Source of the DNA: Megachile rotundata
Taxonomy: Eukaryota; Arthropoda; Insecta; Hymenoptera; Megachilidae
Length of the DNA: 64,000 nt
Direction: 5' to 3'
NCBI RefSeq assembly: GCF_050947335.1
Contig: NW_027473314.1
Span: forward strand, 5,890,001 to 5,954,000
The translations under genes were made by a program, and so were the position numbers. Position 1 is the first letter of the stretch; every line of letters begins with the position of its first letter. Shown here in pieces: positions 46,681-63,300 of the stretch. The notes under the pieces are model-generated. The model saw only the letters and a program-made list of their open reading frames with translations, did not search any database and was not told the DNA's origin.

Positions 46681-49600
46681 CAGCCATATTATGCTTATAT
46701 GATCGATGGAACGACAATTACTATACTCATTTCTCTTATTATTATCAATCTAACTCATATTATTAGTCATATTATGCATATATGACCGATAGAACGACAA
46801 TTACTATACTCATTACTCTTATTATTATCAATTTAACTCATAGTATTAACCATATTATGCTTATATGAGCAATATAACTACAATTACTATACTTATTACT
46901 CTTATTATTATCAATCTAACTCATAATATTAACCATATTATGCAGATATAATCGATAGAACTACAATTACTATACTCATTACTCTTATTATTATCAATCT
47001 AACTCATATTATTAGCCATATTATGCTTATATGATCGATAGGACGACAATTACTATACTCACTCCTCTTATTATTATCAATCTAACTCATATTATTAGCC
47101 ATATTATGCTTATATGATCGATAGAACGACAATTACTATACTTATTACTCTTATTATTATCAATCTAACTCATATTATTAGCCATATTATGCTTATATGA
47201 TCGATAGAACGACAATTACTATACTTATTACTCTTATTGTTATCCATCTATCTCATATTATTAGCCATATTATGCTTATATGATCGAGAGAACGACAATT
47301 ACTCTACTTATTACTCTTATTATTATCAATCTAACTCATATTATTAGCCATATTATGCAGATATAATCGATAGAACTACAATTACTATACTCATTACTCT
47401 TATTGTTATCAATCTAACTCATATTATTAGCCATATTATGCTTATATGATCGATAGGACGACAATTACTATACTCACTCCTCTTATTATTATCAATCTAA
47501 CTCATATTATTAGCCATATTATGCTTATATGATCTATAGAACGACAATTACTATACTTATTACTCTTATTATTATCAATCTAACTCATATTATTAGCCAT
47601 ATTATGCTTATATGATCGATAGGACGACAATTACTATACTCACTCCTCTTATTATTATCAATCTAACTCATATTATTAGCCATATTATGCTTATATGATC
47701 GATAGAACGACAATTACTATACTTATTACTCTTATTATTATCAATCTAACTCATATTATTAGCCACATTATGCTTATATGATGGATAGGACGACAATTAC
47801 TGTACTCACTCCTCTTATTATTATCAATCTAACTCATATTATTAGCCATATTATGCTTATATGATCGATAGAACGACAATTACTATACTCATAACTCTTA
47901 TTATTATCAATCTAACGCATATTATTAACCATATTATGCTTATATGAGCAATAGAACTACAATTACTATACTTATTACACTCACTATTATCAATCTAACT
48001 CATATTATTAACCATATTGTGCAGATATGATCGATAGGACGGCAATTACTATACTTATTACTCTTATTATTATCCATCTATCTCAAATTATTAGCCATAT
48101 TATGCTTATATGATCGATGGAACGACAATTACTATACTCATTTCTCTTATTATTATCAATCAAACTCATATTATTAGTCATATTATGCATATATGACCGA
48201 TAGAACGACAATTACTATACTCATTACTCTTATTATTATCAATTTAACTCATAGTATTAACCATATTATGCTTATATGAGCAATATAACTACAATTACTA
48301 TACTTATTAATCTTATTATTATCAATCTAACTCATAATATTAACCATATTATGCAGATATAATCGATAGAACTACAATTACTATACTCATTACTCTTATT
48401 ATTATCAATCTAACTCATATTATTAGCCATATTATGCTTATATGATCGATAGGACGACAATTACTATACTCACTCCTCTTATTATTATCAATCTAACTCA
48501 TATTATTAGCCATATTATGCTTATATGATCGATAGAACGACAATTACTATACTTATTACTCTTATTATTATCAATCTAACTCATATTATTAGCCATATAA
48601 TGCATATATGTCCGATAGAACGTCAATTACTATACTCATTACTCTTATTATTATCAATTTAACTCATAGTATTAACCATATTATGCTTATATGATCGATA
48701 GAACGACAATTACTATACTCATTTCTCTTATTATTATCAATCTAACTCATATTATTAGCCATATAATGCATATATGTCCGATACAACATCAATTACTATA
48801 CTCATTGCTCTTATTATTATCAATTTAACTCATAGTATTAACCATATTATGCTTATATGAGCAATATAACTACAATTACTATACTTATTACTCTTATTAT
48901 TATCAATCTAACTCATATTATTAGCCATATTATGCTTAAATGATCGATAGAACGACAATTACTATACTTATTACTCTTATTATTATCAATCTAACTCATA
49001 TTATTAGCCATATTATGCTTATATGATCGATAGGACGACAATTACTATACTCACACCTCTTAATATTATCAATCTAACTCATATTATTAGCCATATTATG
49101 CTTATATGATCTATAGAACGACAATTACTATACTTATTACTCTTATTATTATCAATCTAACTCATATTATTAGCCATATTATGCTTATATGATCGATAGG
49201 ACGACAATTACTATACTCACTCCTCTTATTATTATCAATCTAACTCATATTATTAGCCATATTATGCTTATATGATCGATAGAACGACAATTACTATACT
49301 TATTACTCTTATTATTATCAATCTAACTCATATTATTAGCCACATTATGCTTATATGATGGATAGGACGACAATTACTATACTCACTCCTCTTATTATTA
49401 TCAATCTAACTCATATTATTAGCCATATTATGCTTATATGATCGATAGAACTACATTTACTATACTTATTACGCTTATTATTATCAATCTAACTCATATT
49501 ATTAACCATATTATGCAGATATAATCGATAGAACAACAATTACTGTACCCATTACTCTTATTATTATCAATCTAACTCATATTATTAGCCATATTATGCT

Positions 49601-50996
49601 TATTTGATCGATAGAACGACAATTACTATACTCACTACTCTTATTATTATCCATCTAACTCATATTATTAGCCATATTATGCTTATATGATCGATAGAAC
49701 GACAATTACTATACTTATTACTCTTATTGTTATCCATCTATCTCATATTATTAGCCATATTATGCTTATATGATCGAGAGAACGACTATTACTCTACTTA
49801 TTACTCTTATTATTATCAATCTAACTCATACTATTAGCCATATTATGCTTATATGATCGATAGAACGACAATTACTATACTTATTACTATTATTATTATC
49901 AATCTAACTCATATTATTAGCCATATTATGGTTATATGATCGATAGGACGACAATTACTATACTCACTCCTCTTATTATTATCAATCTAACTCATATTAT
50001 TAGCCATATTATGCTTATATGATCGATAGAACGACAATTACTATACTCATTTCTCTTATTATTATCAATCTAACTCATATTATTAGCCATATAATGCATA
50101 TATGTCCGATAGAACGTCAATTACTATACTCATTGCTCTTATTATTATCAATTTAACTCATAGTATTAACCATATTATGCTTATATGAGCAATATAACTA
50201 CAATTACTATACTTATTACTCTTATTATTATCAATCTAACTCATATTATTAGCCATATTATGCTTAAATGATCGATAGAACGACAATTACTATACTTATT
50301 ACTCTTATTATTATCAATCTAACTCATATTATTAGCCATATTATGCTTATATGATCGATAGAACGACAATTACTATACTTATTACTCTTATTATTATCAA
50401 TCTAACTCATATTATTAGCCATATTATGCTTATATGATCGATAGGACGACAATTACTATACTCACTCCTCTTATTATTATCAATCTAACTCATATTATTA
50501 GCCATATTATGCTTATATGATCGATAGAACGACAATTACTATACTTATTACTCTTATTATTATCAATCTAACTCATATTATTAGCCATATAATGCATATA
50601 TGTCCGATAGAACGTCAATTACTATACTCATTACTCTTATTATTATCAATTTAACTCATAGTATTAACCATATTATGCTTATATGAGCAATATAACTACA
50701 ATTACTATACTTATTACTCTTGTTATTATCAATCTAACTCATATTATTAGCCATATTATGCAGATATAATCGATAGAACTACAATTACTATACTCATTAC
50801 TCTTATTATTATCAATCTAACTCATATTATTAGCCATATTATGCTTATATGATCGATAGAACTACAATTACTATACTTATTACTCTTATTATTATCAATC
50901 TAACTCATATTATTAGCCATATTATGCAGATATAATCGATAGAACTACAATTACTATACTCATTACTCTTATTGTTATCAATCTAACTCATATTAT
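46681..50996. repeat. Large HOR block B (52 monomers)
   Basis: This runs from the CAGCC marker at 46,681 to the next at 50,997, 4316 bp or 52 monomers. Its internal markers (TTGTGCAG 48,019; GATACAACATC 48,781; TATGGTTATATG 49,930) recur in B' at 57,481, 58,243 and 59,392, all exactly 9462 bp (114 monomers) on. With block C it forms a super-repeat of about 9.4 kb. Confidence 0.88.
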
Positions 50997-53900
50997 CAGC
51001 CATATTATGCTTATATGATCGATGGAACGACAATTACTATACTCATTTCTCTTATTATTATCAATCTAACTCATATTATTAGTCATATTATGCATATATG
51101 ACCGATAGAACGACAATTACTATACTCATTACTCTTATTATTATCAATTTAACTCATAGTATTAACCATATTATGCTTATATGAGCAATATAACTACAAT
51201 TACTATACTTATTACTCTTATTATTATCAATCTAACTCATAATATTAACCATATTATGCAGATATAATCGATAGAACTACAATTACTATACTCATTACTC
51301 TTATTATTATCAATCTAACTCATATTATTAGCCATATTATGCTTATATGATCGATAGGACGACAATTACTATACTCACTCCTCTTATTATTATCAATCTA
51401 ACTCATATTATTAGCCATATTATGCTTATATGATCGATAGAACGACAATTACTATACTTATTACTCTTATTATTATCAATCTAACTCATATTATTAGCCA
51501 TATTATGCTTATATGATCGATAGAACGACAATTACTATACTTATTACTCTTATTATTATCAATCTAACTCATATTATTAACCAAATTATGCAGATATGAT
51601 CGATAGGACGACAATTACTATACTTATTACACTCACTATCATCAATCTAAGTCATATTATTAGCCATATTATGCTCATATGATCGATAGAACGACAACTA
51701 CTATACTCATTACTCTTATTATTATCAATCTAACTCACATTATTAGCCATATTATGCTTATATGATCGATAGAACTTCAATTACTATACTTATTACTCTT
51801 ATTATTATCAATCTAACTCATATTATTAACCATATTAAGCTTATATGATAGATAGAACGACAATTACTATACTCATTACCCTTATTGTTATCAATCTAAC
51901 TCATATTATTAGCCATATTATGCTTATATGATCGATAGAACGGCAATTACTATATTCATTACTCTTATTATTATCAATCTAACGCATATTATTAACCATA
52001 TTAAGCTTATATGAGCAATAGAACTACAATTACTATACTTATTACACTCACTATTATCAATCTAACTCATAGTATTAACCATATTATGCAGATATGATCG
52101 ATAGGACGACAATTACTATACTTATTACTCTTATTATTATCCATCTATCTCAAATTATTAGCCATATTATGCTTATATGATCGATAGAACGACAATTACT
52201 ATACTCATTTCTCTTATTTTTGTCAATCTAACTCATATTATTAGCCACATTATGCATATATGACCGATAGAACGACAATTACTATACTCATTACTCTTAT
52301 TATTATCAATTTAACTCATAGTATTATCCATATTATGCTTATATGAGCAATAGAACTACAATTACTATACTTATTACTCTTATTATTATCAATCTAACTC
52401 ATATTATTAGCCATATTATGCTTATATGAGCAATAGAACTACAATTACTATACTTATTACACTCACTATTATCAATCTAACTCATATTATTAACCATATT
52501 ATGCAGATATGATCGATAGGACAACAATTACTATACTGATTACTCTTATTATTATCAATCTACCTCATATTATTAGCCATATTATGCTTATATTATCGAT
52601 AGAACGACAACTACTATACTTTTTACTCTTATTATTATCAATCTAACTCATATTATTAGCCATATTATGCTTATATGATCGATAGAACTACAATTACTAT
52701 ACTTATTACTCTTATTATTATCAATCTAACTCATACTAAAAACCATATTATGCAGATATAATCGATAGAACTACAATTACTATACTCATTGCTCTTATTA
52801 TTATCAATCTAACTCATATTATTAGCCATATTATGCTTATATTATCGATAGAACGACAATTACTATACTTATTACTCTTATTATTATCCATCTATCTCAA
52901 ATTATTAGCCATATTATGCTTATAGGAGCAATAGAACTACAATTACTATACTTACTACACTCACTATTATCAATCTAACTCATATTATTAACCATATTAT
53001 GCAAATATGATAGATGGGACGACAATTACTATACTTATTACTCTTATTATTATCAATCTACCTCATATTATTAGCCATATTATGCTTATATGATCGATAG
53101 AACTACAATTACTATACTTATTACTCTTATTATTATCAATCTAACTCATATTATTAGCCATATTATGCAGATATAATCGATAGAACTACAATTACTATAC
53201 TCATTACTCTTATTATTATCAATCTAACTCATATTATTAGCCATATTATGCTTATATGGTCGATAGGACGACAATTACTATACTCACTCCTCTTATTGTT
53301 ATCAATCTAACTCATATTATTAGCCATATTATGCTTATATGATCGATAGAACGACAATTACTATACTTATTACTCTTATTATTATCAATCTAACTCATAT
53401 TATTAGCCATATTATGCTTATATGATCGATAGAACGACAATTACTATACTTATTACTCTTATTATTGTCAATCTAACTCATATTATTAGCCATATTATGC
53501 TTATATGATCGATAGGACGACAATTACTATACTCACTCCTCTTATTATTATCAATCTAACTCATATTATTAGCCATATTATGCTTATATGATCGATAGGA
53601 CGACAATTACTATACTTATTACTCTTATTATTATCAATCTAACTCATATTATTAGCCATATTATGCTTATATGATCGATAGGACGACAATTACTATACTC
53701 ACTCCTCTTATTATTATCAATCTAACTCATATTATTAGCCATATTATGCTTATATGATCGATAGAACGACAATTACTATACTTATTACTCTTATTATTAT
53801 CAATCTAACTCATATTATTAGCCACATTATGCTTATATGATGGATAGGACGACAATTACTATACTCACTCCTCTTATTATTATCAATCTAACTCATATTA

Positions 53901-56142
53901 TTAGCCATATTATGCTTATATGATCGATAGAACGACAATTACTATACTTATTACTCTTATTATTATCAATCTAACTCATATTATTAGCCATATAATGCAT
54001 ATATGTCCGATAGAACGTCAATTACTATACCCATTACTCTTATTATTATCAATTTAACTCATAGTATTAACCATATTATGCTTATATGAGCAATACTACT
54101 ACAATTACTATACTTATTACTCTTATTATTATCAATCTAACTCATATTATTAGCCATATTATGCAGATATAATCGATAGGCCTACAATTACTATACTCAT
54201 TACTCTTATTATTATCAATCTAACTCATATTATTAGCCATATTATGCAGATATAATCGATAGAACTACAATTACTATACTCATTACTCTTATTATTATCA
54301 ATCTAACTCATATTATTAGCCATATTATGCTTATATGATCGATAGGACGACAATTACTATACTCACTCCTCTTATTATTATCAATCTAACTCATATTATT
54401 AGCCATATTATGCTTATATGGTCGATAGGACGACAATTACTATACTCACTCCTCTTATTGTTATCAATCTAACTCATATTATTAGCCATATTATGCTTAT
54501 ATGATCGATAGAACGACAATTACTATACTTATTACTCTTATTATTATCAATCTAACTCATATTATTAGCCACATTATGCTTATATGATGGATAGGACGAC
54601 AATTACTATACTCACTCCTCTTATTATTATCAATCTAACTCATATTATTAGCCATATTATGCTTATATGATCGATAGAACGACAATTACTATACTTATTA
54701 CTCTTATTATTATCAATCTAACTCATATTATTAGCCATATTATGCTTATATGATCGATAGAACGACAATTACTATACTTATTACTCTTATTATTATCAAT
54801 CTAACTCATATTATTAGCCATATTATGCTTATATGATCGATAGGACGACAATTACTATACTCACTCCTCTTATTATTATCAATCTAACTCATATTATTAG
54901 CCATATTATGCTTATATGATCGATAGAACGACAATTACTATACTTATTACTCTTATTATTATCAATCTAACTCATATTATTAGCCACATTATGCTTATAT
55001 GATGGATAGGACGACAATTACTATACTCACTCCTCTTATTATTATCAATCTAACTCATATTATTAGCCATATTATGCTTATATGATCGATAGAACGACAA
55101 TTACTATACTTATTACTCTTATTATTATCAATCTAACTCATATTATTAGCCATATTATGCTTATATGATCGATAGAACGACAATTACTATACTTATTACT
55201 CTTATTATTATCAATCTAACTCATATTATTAGCCATATTATGCTTATATGATCGATAGGACGACAATTACTATACTCACTCCTCTTATTATTATCAATCT
55301 AACTCATATTATTAGCCATATTATGCTTATATGATCGATAGAACGACAATTACTATACTTATTACTCTTATTATTATCAATCTAACTCATATTATTAGCC
55401 ATATAATGCATATATGTCCGATAGAACGTCAATTACTATACTCATTACTCTTATTATTATCAATTTAACTCATAGTATTAACCATATTATGCTTATATGA
55501 GCAATATAACTACAATTACTATACTTATTACTCTTATTATTATCAATCTAACTCATATTATTAGCCATATTATGCAGATATAATCGATAGGACTACAATT
55601 ACTATACTCATTACTCTTATTATTATCAATCTAACTCATATTATTAGCCATATTATGCTTATATGATCGATAGAACTACAATTACTATACTTATTACTCT
55701 TATTATTATCAATCTAACTCATATTATTAGCCATATAATGCATATATGTCCGATAGAACGTCAATTACTATACTCATTACTCTTATTATTATCAATTTAA
55801 CTCATAGTATTAACCATATTATGCTTATATGAGCAATATAACTACAATTACTATACTTATTACTCTTGTTATTATCAATCTAACTCATATTATTAGCCAT
55901 ATTATGCAGATATAATCGATAGAACTACAATTACTATACTCATTACTCTTATTATTATCAATCTAACTCATATTATTAGCCATATTATGCTTATATGATC
56001 GATAGAACTACAATTACTATACTTATTACTCTTATTATTATCAATCTAACTCATATTATTAGCCATATTATGCAGATATAATCGATAGAACTACAATTAC
56101 TATACTCATTACTCTTATTGTTATCAATCTAACTCATATTAT
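50997..56142. repeat. Large HOR block C (62 monomers)
   Basis: This is 5146 bp from CAGCC at 50,997 to 56,143. The first half contains the module also found at 37,002 and 28,121: TCACTATCAT at 51,633, AAGCTT at 51,837, ACTAAAAACC at 52,733 and TATAGGAGCAATAG near 52,921. The second half is a run of GATAGGACG/CTCACTCCTC and GATAGAACG monomers plus the unique GATAGGCCTAC monomer at 54,179. Each of these recurs in C' exactly 9379 bp (113 monomers) on. One difference seen is 52,072 G against 61,451 C. Confidence 0.88.
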
Positions 56143-59100
56143 CAGCCATATTATGCTTATATGATCGATGGAACGACAATTACTATACTCATTTCTCTTA
56201 TTATTATCAATCTAACTCATATTATTAGTCATATTATGCATATATGACCGATAGAACGACAATTACTATACTCATTACTCTTATTATTATCAATTTAACT
56301 CATAGTATTAACCATATTATGCTTATATGAGCAATATAACTACAATTACTATACTTATTACTCTTATTATTATCAATCTAACTCATAATATTAACCATAT
56401 TATGCAGATATAATCGATAGAACTACAATTACTATACTCATTACTCTTATTATTATCAATCTAACTCATATTATTAGCCATATTATGCTTATATGATCGA
56501 TAGGACGACAATTACTATACTCACTCCTCTTATTATTATCAATCTAACTCATATTATTAGCCATATTATGCTTATATGATCGATAGAACGACAATTACTA
56601 TACTTATTACTCTTATTATTATCAATCTAACTCATATTATTAGCCATATTATGCTTATATGATCGATAGAACGACAATTACTATACTTATTACTCTTATT
56701 GTTATCCATCTATCTCATATTATTAGCCATATTATGCTTATATGATCGAGAGAACGACAATTACTCTACTTATTACTCTTATTATTATCAATCTAACTCA
56801 TATTATTAGCCATATTATGCAGATATAATCGATAGAACTACAATTACTATATTCATTACTCTTATTGTTATCAATCTAACTCATATTATTAGCCATATTA
56901 TGCTTATATGATCGATAGGACGACAATTACTATACTCACTCCTCTTATTATTATCAATCTAACTCATATTATTAGCCATATTATGCTTATATGATCTATA
57001 GAACGACAATTACTATACTTATTACTCTTATTATTATCAATCTAACTCATATTATTAGCCATATTATGCTTATATGATCGATAGGACGACAATTACTATA
57101 CTCACTCCTCTTATTATTATCAATCTAACTCATATTATTAGCCATATTATGCTTATATGATCGATAGAACGACAATTACTATACTTATTACTCTTATTAT
57201 TATCAATCTAACTCATATTATTAGCCACATTATGCTTATATGATGGATAGGACGACAATTACTGTACTCACTCCTCTTATTATTATCAATCTAACTCATA
57301 TTATTAGCCATATTATGCTTATATGATCGATAGAACGACAATTACTATACTCATAACTCTTATTATTATCAATCTAACGCATATTATTAACCATATTATG
57401 CTTATATGAGCAATAGAACTACAATTACTATACTTATTACACTCACTATTATCAATCTAACTCATATTATTAACCATATTGTGCAGATATGATCGATAGG
57501 ACGGCAATTACTATACTTATTACTCTTATTATTATCCATCTATCTCAAATTATTAGCCATATTATGCTTATATGATCGATGGAACGACAATTACTATACT
57601 CATTTCTCTTATTATTATCAATCAAACTCATATTATTAGTCATATTATGCATATATGACCGATAGAACGACAATTACTATACTCATTACTCTTATTATTA
57701 TCAATTTAACTCATAGTATTAACCATATTATGCTTATATGAGCAATATAACTACAATTACTATACTTATTAATCTTATTATTATCAATCTAACTCATAAT
57801 ATTAACCATATTATGCAGATATAATCGATAGAACTACAATTACTATACTCATTACTCTTATTATTATCAATCTAACTCATATTATTAGCCATATTATGCT
57901 TATATGATCGATAGGACGACAATTACTATACTCACTCCTCTTATTATTATCAATCTAACTCATATTATTAGCCATATTATGCTTATATGATCGATAGAAC
58001 GACAATTACTATACTTATTACTCTTATTATTATCAATCTAACTCATATTATTAGCCATATAATGCATATATGTCCGATAGAACGTCAATTACTATACTCA
58101 TTACTCTTATTATTATCAATTTAACTCATAGTATTAACCATATTATGCTTATATGATCGATAGAACGACAATTACTATACTCATTTCTCTTATTATTATC
58201 AATCTAACTCATATTATTAGCCATATAATGCATATATGTCCGATACAACATCAATTACTATACTCATTGCTCTTATTATTATCAATTTAACTCATAGTAT
58301 TAACCATATTATGCTTATATGAGCAATATAACTACAATTACTATACTTATTACTCTTATTATTATCAATCTAACTCATATTATTAGCCATATTATGCTTA
58401 AATGATCGATAGAACGACAATTACTATACTTATTACTCTTATTATTATCAATCTAACTCATATTATTAGCCATATTATGCTTATATGATCGATAGGACGA
58501 CAATTACTATACTCACACCTCTTAATATTATCAATCTAACTCATATTATTAGCCATATTATGCTTATATGATCTATAGAACGACAATTACTATACTTATT
58601 ACTCTTATTATTATCAATCTAACTCATATTATTAGCCATATTATGCTTATATGATCGATAGGACGACAATTACTATACTCACTCCTCTTATTATTATCAA
58701 TCTAACTCATATTATTAGCCATATTATGCTTATATGATCGATAGAACGACAATTACTATACTTATTACTCTTATTATTATCAATCTAACTCATATTATTA
58801 GCCACATTATGCTTATATGATGGATAGGACGACAATTACTATACTCACTCCTCTTATTATTATCAATCTAACTCATATTATTAGCCATATTATGCTTATA
58901 TGATAGATAGAACTACATTTACTATACTTATTACGCTTATTATTATCAATCTAACTCATATTATTAACCATATTATGCAGATATAATCGATAGAACAACA
59001 ATTACTGTACCCATTACTCTTATTATTATCAATCTAACTCATATTATTAGCCATATTATGCTTATTTGATCGATAGAACGACAATTACTATACTCACTAC

Positions 59101-60375
59101 TCTTATTATTATCCATCTAACTCATATTATTAGCCATATTATGCTTATATGATCGATAGAACGACAATTACTATACTTATTACTCTTATTGTTATCCATC
59201 TATCTCATATTATTAGCCATATTATGCTTATATGATCGAGAGAACGACTATTACTCTACTTATTACTCTTATTATTAACAATCTAACTCATACTATTAGC
59301 CATATTATGCTTATATGATCGATAGAACGACAATTACTATACTTATTACTATTATTATTATCAATCTAACTCATATTATTAGCCATATTATGGTTATATG
59401 ATCGATAGGACGACAATTACTATACTCACTCCTCTTATTATTATCAATCTAACTCATATTATTAGCCATATTATGCTTATATGATCGATAGAACGACAAT
59501 TTCTATACTTATTGCTCTTATTATTATCAATCTAACTCATATTATTAGCCATATAATGCATATATGTCCGATAGAACGTCAATTACTATACTCATTGCTC
59601 TTATTATTATCAATTTAACTCATAGTATTAACCATATTATGCTTATATGAGCAATATAACTACAATTACTATACTTATTACTCTTATTATTATCAATCTA
59701 ACTCATATTATTAGCCATATTATGCTTAAATGATCGATAGAACGACAATTACTATACTTATTACTCTTATTATTATCAATCTAACTCATATTATTAGCCA
59801 TATTATGCTTATATGATCGATAGAACGACAATTACTATACTTATTACTCTTATTATTATCAATCTAACTCATATTATTAGCCATATTATGCTTATATGAT
59901 CGATAGGACGACAATTACTATACTCACTCCTCTTATTATTATCAATCTAACTCATATTATTAGCCATATTATGCTTATATGATCGATAGAACGACAATTA
60001 CTATACTTATTACTCTTATTATTATCAATCTAACTCATATTATTAGCCATATAATGCATATATGTCCGATAGAACGTCAATTACTATACTCATTACTCTT
60101 ATTATTATCAATTTAACTCATAGTATTAACCATATTATGCTTATATGAGCAATATAACTACAATTACTATACTTATTACTCTTGTTATTATCAATCTAAC
60201 TCATATTATTAGCCATATTATGCAGATATAATCGATAGAACTACAATTACTATACTTATTACTCTTATTATTATCAATCTAACTCATATTATTAGCCATA
60301 TTATGCAGATATAATCGATAGAACTACAATTACTATACTCATTACTCTTATTGTTATCAATCTAACTCATATTAT
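56143..60375. repeat. Large HOR block B' (51 monomers)
   Basis: This is a copy of block B at +9462 bp. It is one monomer shorter than B: near 60,240 two neighbouring GCAGATATAATCGATAGAAC monomers have lost the GCTTATATGATCGATAGAAC monomer between them, which changes the offset downstream from 114 to 113 monomers. Private changes include GATAGATAGAACTAC near 58,906 and CTATATTCATTAC near 56,849. Confidence 0.88.
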
Positions 60376-63300
60376 CAGCCATATTATGCTTATATGATCG
60401 ATGGAACGACAATTACTATACTCATTTCTCTTATTATTATCAATCTAACTCATATTATTAGTCATATTATGCATATATGACCGATAGAACGACAATTACT
60501 ATACTCATTACTCTTATTATTATCAATTTAACTCATAGTATTAACCATATTATGCTTATATGAGCAATATAACTACAATTACTATACTTATTACTCTTAT
60601 TATTATCAATCTAACTCATAATATTAACCATATTATGCAGATATAATCGATAGAACTACAATTACTATACTCATTACTCTTATTATTATCAATCTAACTC
60701 ATATTATTAGCCATATTATGCTTATATGATCGATAGGACGACAATTACTATACTCACTCCTCTTATTATTATCAATCTAACTCATATTATTAGCCATATT
60801 ATGCTTATATGATCGATAGAACGACAATTACTATACTTATTACTCTTATTATTATCAATCTAACTCATATTATTAGCCATATTATGCTTATATGATCGAT
60901 AGAACGACAATTACTATACTTATTACTCTTATTATTATCAATCTAACTCATATTATTAACCAAATTATGCAGATATGATCGATAGGACGACAATTACTAT
61001 ACTTATTACACTCACTATCATCAATCTAAGTCATATTATTAGCCATATTATGCTCATATGATCGATAGAACGACAACTACTATACTCATTACTCTTATTA
61101 TTATCAATCTAACTCACATTATTAGCCATATTATGCTTATATGATCGATAGAACTTCAATTACTATACTTATTACTCTTATTATTATCAATCTAACTCAT
61201 ATTATTAACCATATTAAGCTTATATGATAGATAGAACGACAATTACTATACTCATTACCCTTATTGTTATCAATCTAACTCATATTATTAGCCATATTAT
61301 GCTTATATGATCGATAGAACGGCAATTACTATATTCATTACTCTTATTATTATCAATCTAACGCATATTATTAACCATATTAAGCTTATATGAGCAATAG
61401 AACTACAATTACTATACTTATTACACTCACTATTATCAATCTAACTCATACTATTAACCATATTATGCAGATATGATCGATAGGACGACAATTACTATAC
61501 TTATTACTCTTATTATTATCCATCTATCTCAAATTATTAGCCATATTATGCTTATATGATCGATAGAACGACAATTACTATACTCATTTCTCTTATTTTT
61601 GTCAATCTAACTCATATTATTAGCCACATTATGCATATATGACCGATAGAACGACAATTACTATACTCATTACTCTTATTATTATCAATTTAACTCATAG
61701 TATTATCCATATTATGCTTATATGAGCAATAGAACTACAATTACTATACTTATTACTCTTATTATTATCAATCTAACTCATATTATTAGCCATATTATGC
61801 TTATATGAGCAATAGAACTACAATTACTATACTTATTACACTCACTATTATCAATCTAACTCATATTATTAACCATATTATGCAGATATGATCGATAGGA
61901 CAACAATTACTATACTGATTACTCTTATTATTATCAATCTACCTCATATTATTAGCCATATTATGCTTATATTATCGATAGAACGACAACTACTATACTT
62001 TTTACTCTTATTATTATCAATCTAACTCATATTATTAGCCATATTATGCTTATATGATCGATAGAACTACAATTACTATACTTATTACTCTTATTATTAT
62101 CAATCTAACTCATACTAAAAACCATATTATGCAGATATAATCGATAGAACTACAATTACTATACTCATTGCTCTTATTATTATCAATCTAACTCATATTA
62201 TTAGCCATATTATGCTTATATTATCGATAGAACGACAATTACTATACTTATTACTCTTATTATTATCCATCTATCTCAAATTATTAGCCATATTATGCTT
62301 ATAGGAGCAATAGAACTACAATTACTATACTTACTACACTCACTATTATCAATCTAACTCATATTATTAACCATATTATGCAAATATGATAGATGGGACG
62401 ACAATTACTATACTTATTACTCTTATTATTATCAATCTACCTCATATTATTAGCCATATTATGCTTATATGATCGATAGAACTACAATTACTATACTTAT
62501 TACTCTTATTATTATCAATCTAACTCATATTATTAGCCATATTATGCAGATATAATCGATAGAACTACAATTACTATACTCATTACTCTTATTATTATCA
62601 ATCTAACTCATATTATTAGCCATATTATGCTTATATGGTCGATAGGACGACAATTACTATACTCACTCCTCTTATTGTTATCAATCTAACTCATATTATT
62701 AGCCATATTATGCTTATATGATCGATAGAACGACAATTACTATACTTATTACTCTTATTATTATCAATCTAACTCATATTATTAGCCATATTATGCTTAT
62801 ATGATCGATAGAACGACAATTACTATACTTATTACTCTTATTATTGTCAATCTAACTCATATTATTAGCCATATTATGCTTATATGATCGATAGGACGAC
62901 AATTACTATACTCACTCCTCTTATTATTATCAATCTAACTCATATTATTAGCCATATTATGCTTATATGATCGATAGGACGACAATTACTATACTTATTA
63001 CTCTTATTATTATCAATCTAACTCATATTATTAGCCATATTATGCTTATATGATCGATAGGACGACAATTACTATACTCACTCCTCTTATTATTATCAAT
63101 CTAACTCATATTATTAGCCATATTATGCTTATATGATCGATAGAACGACAATTACTATACTTATTACTCTTATTATTATCAATCTAACTCATATTATTAG
63201 CCACATTATGCTTATATGATGGATAGGACGACAATTACTATACTCACTCCTCTTATTATTATCAATCTAACTCATATTATTAGCCATATTATGCTTATAT

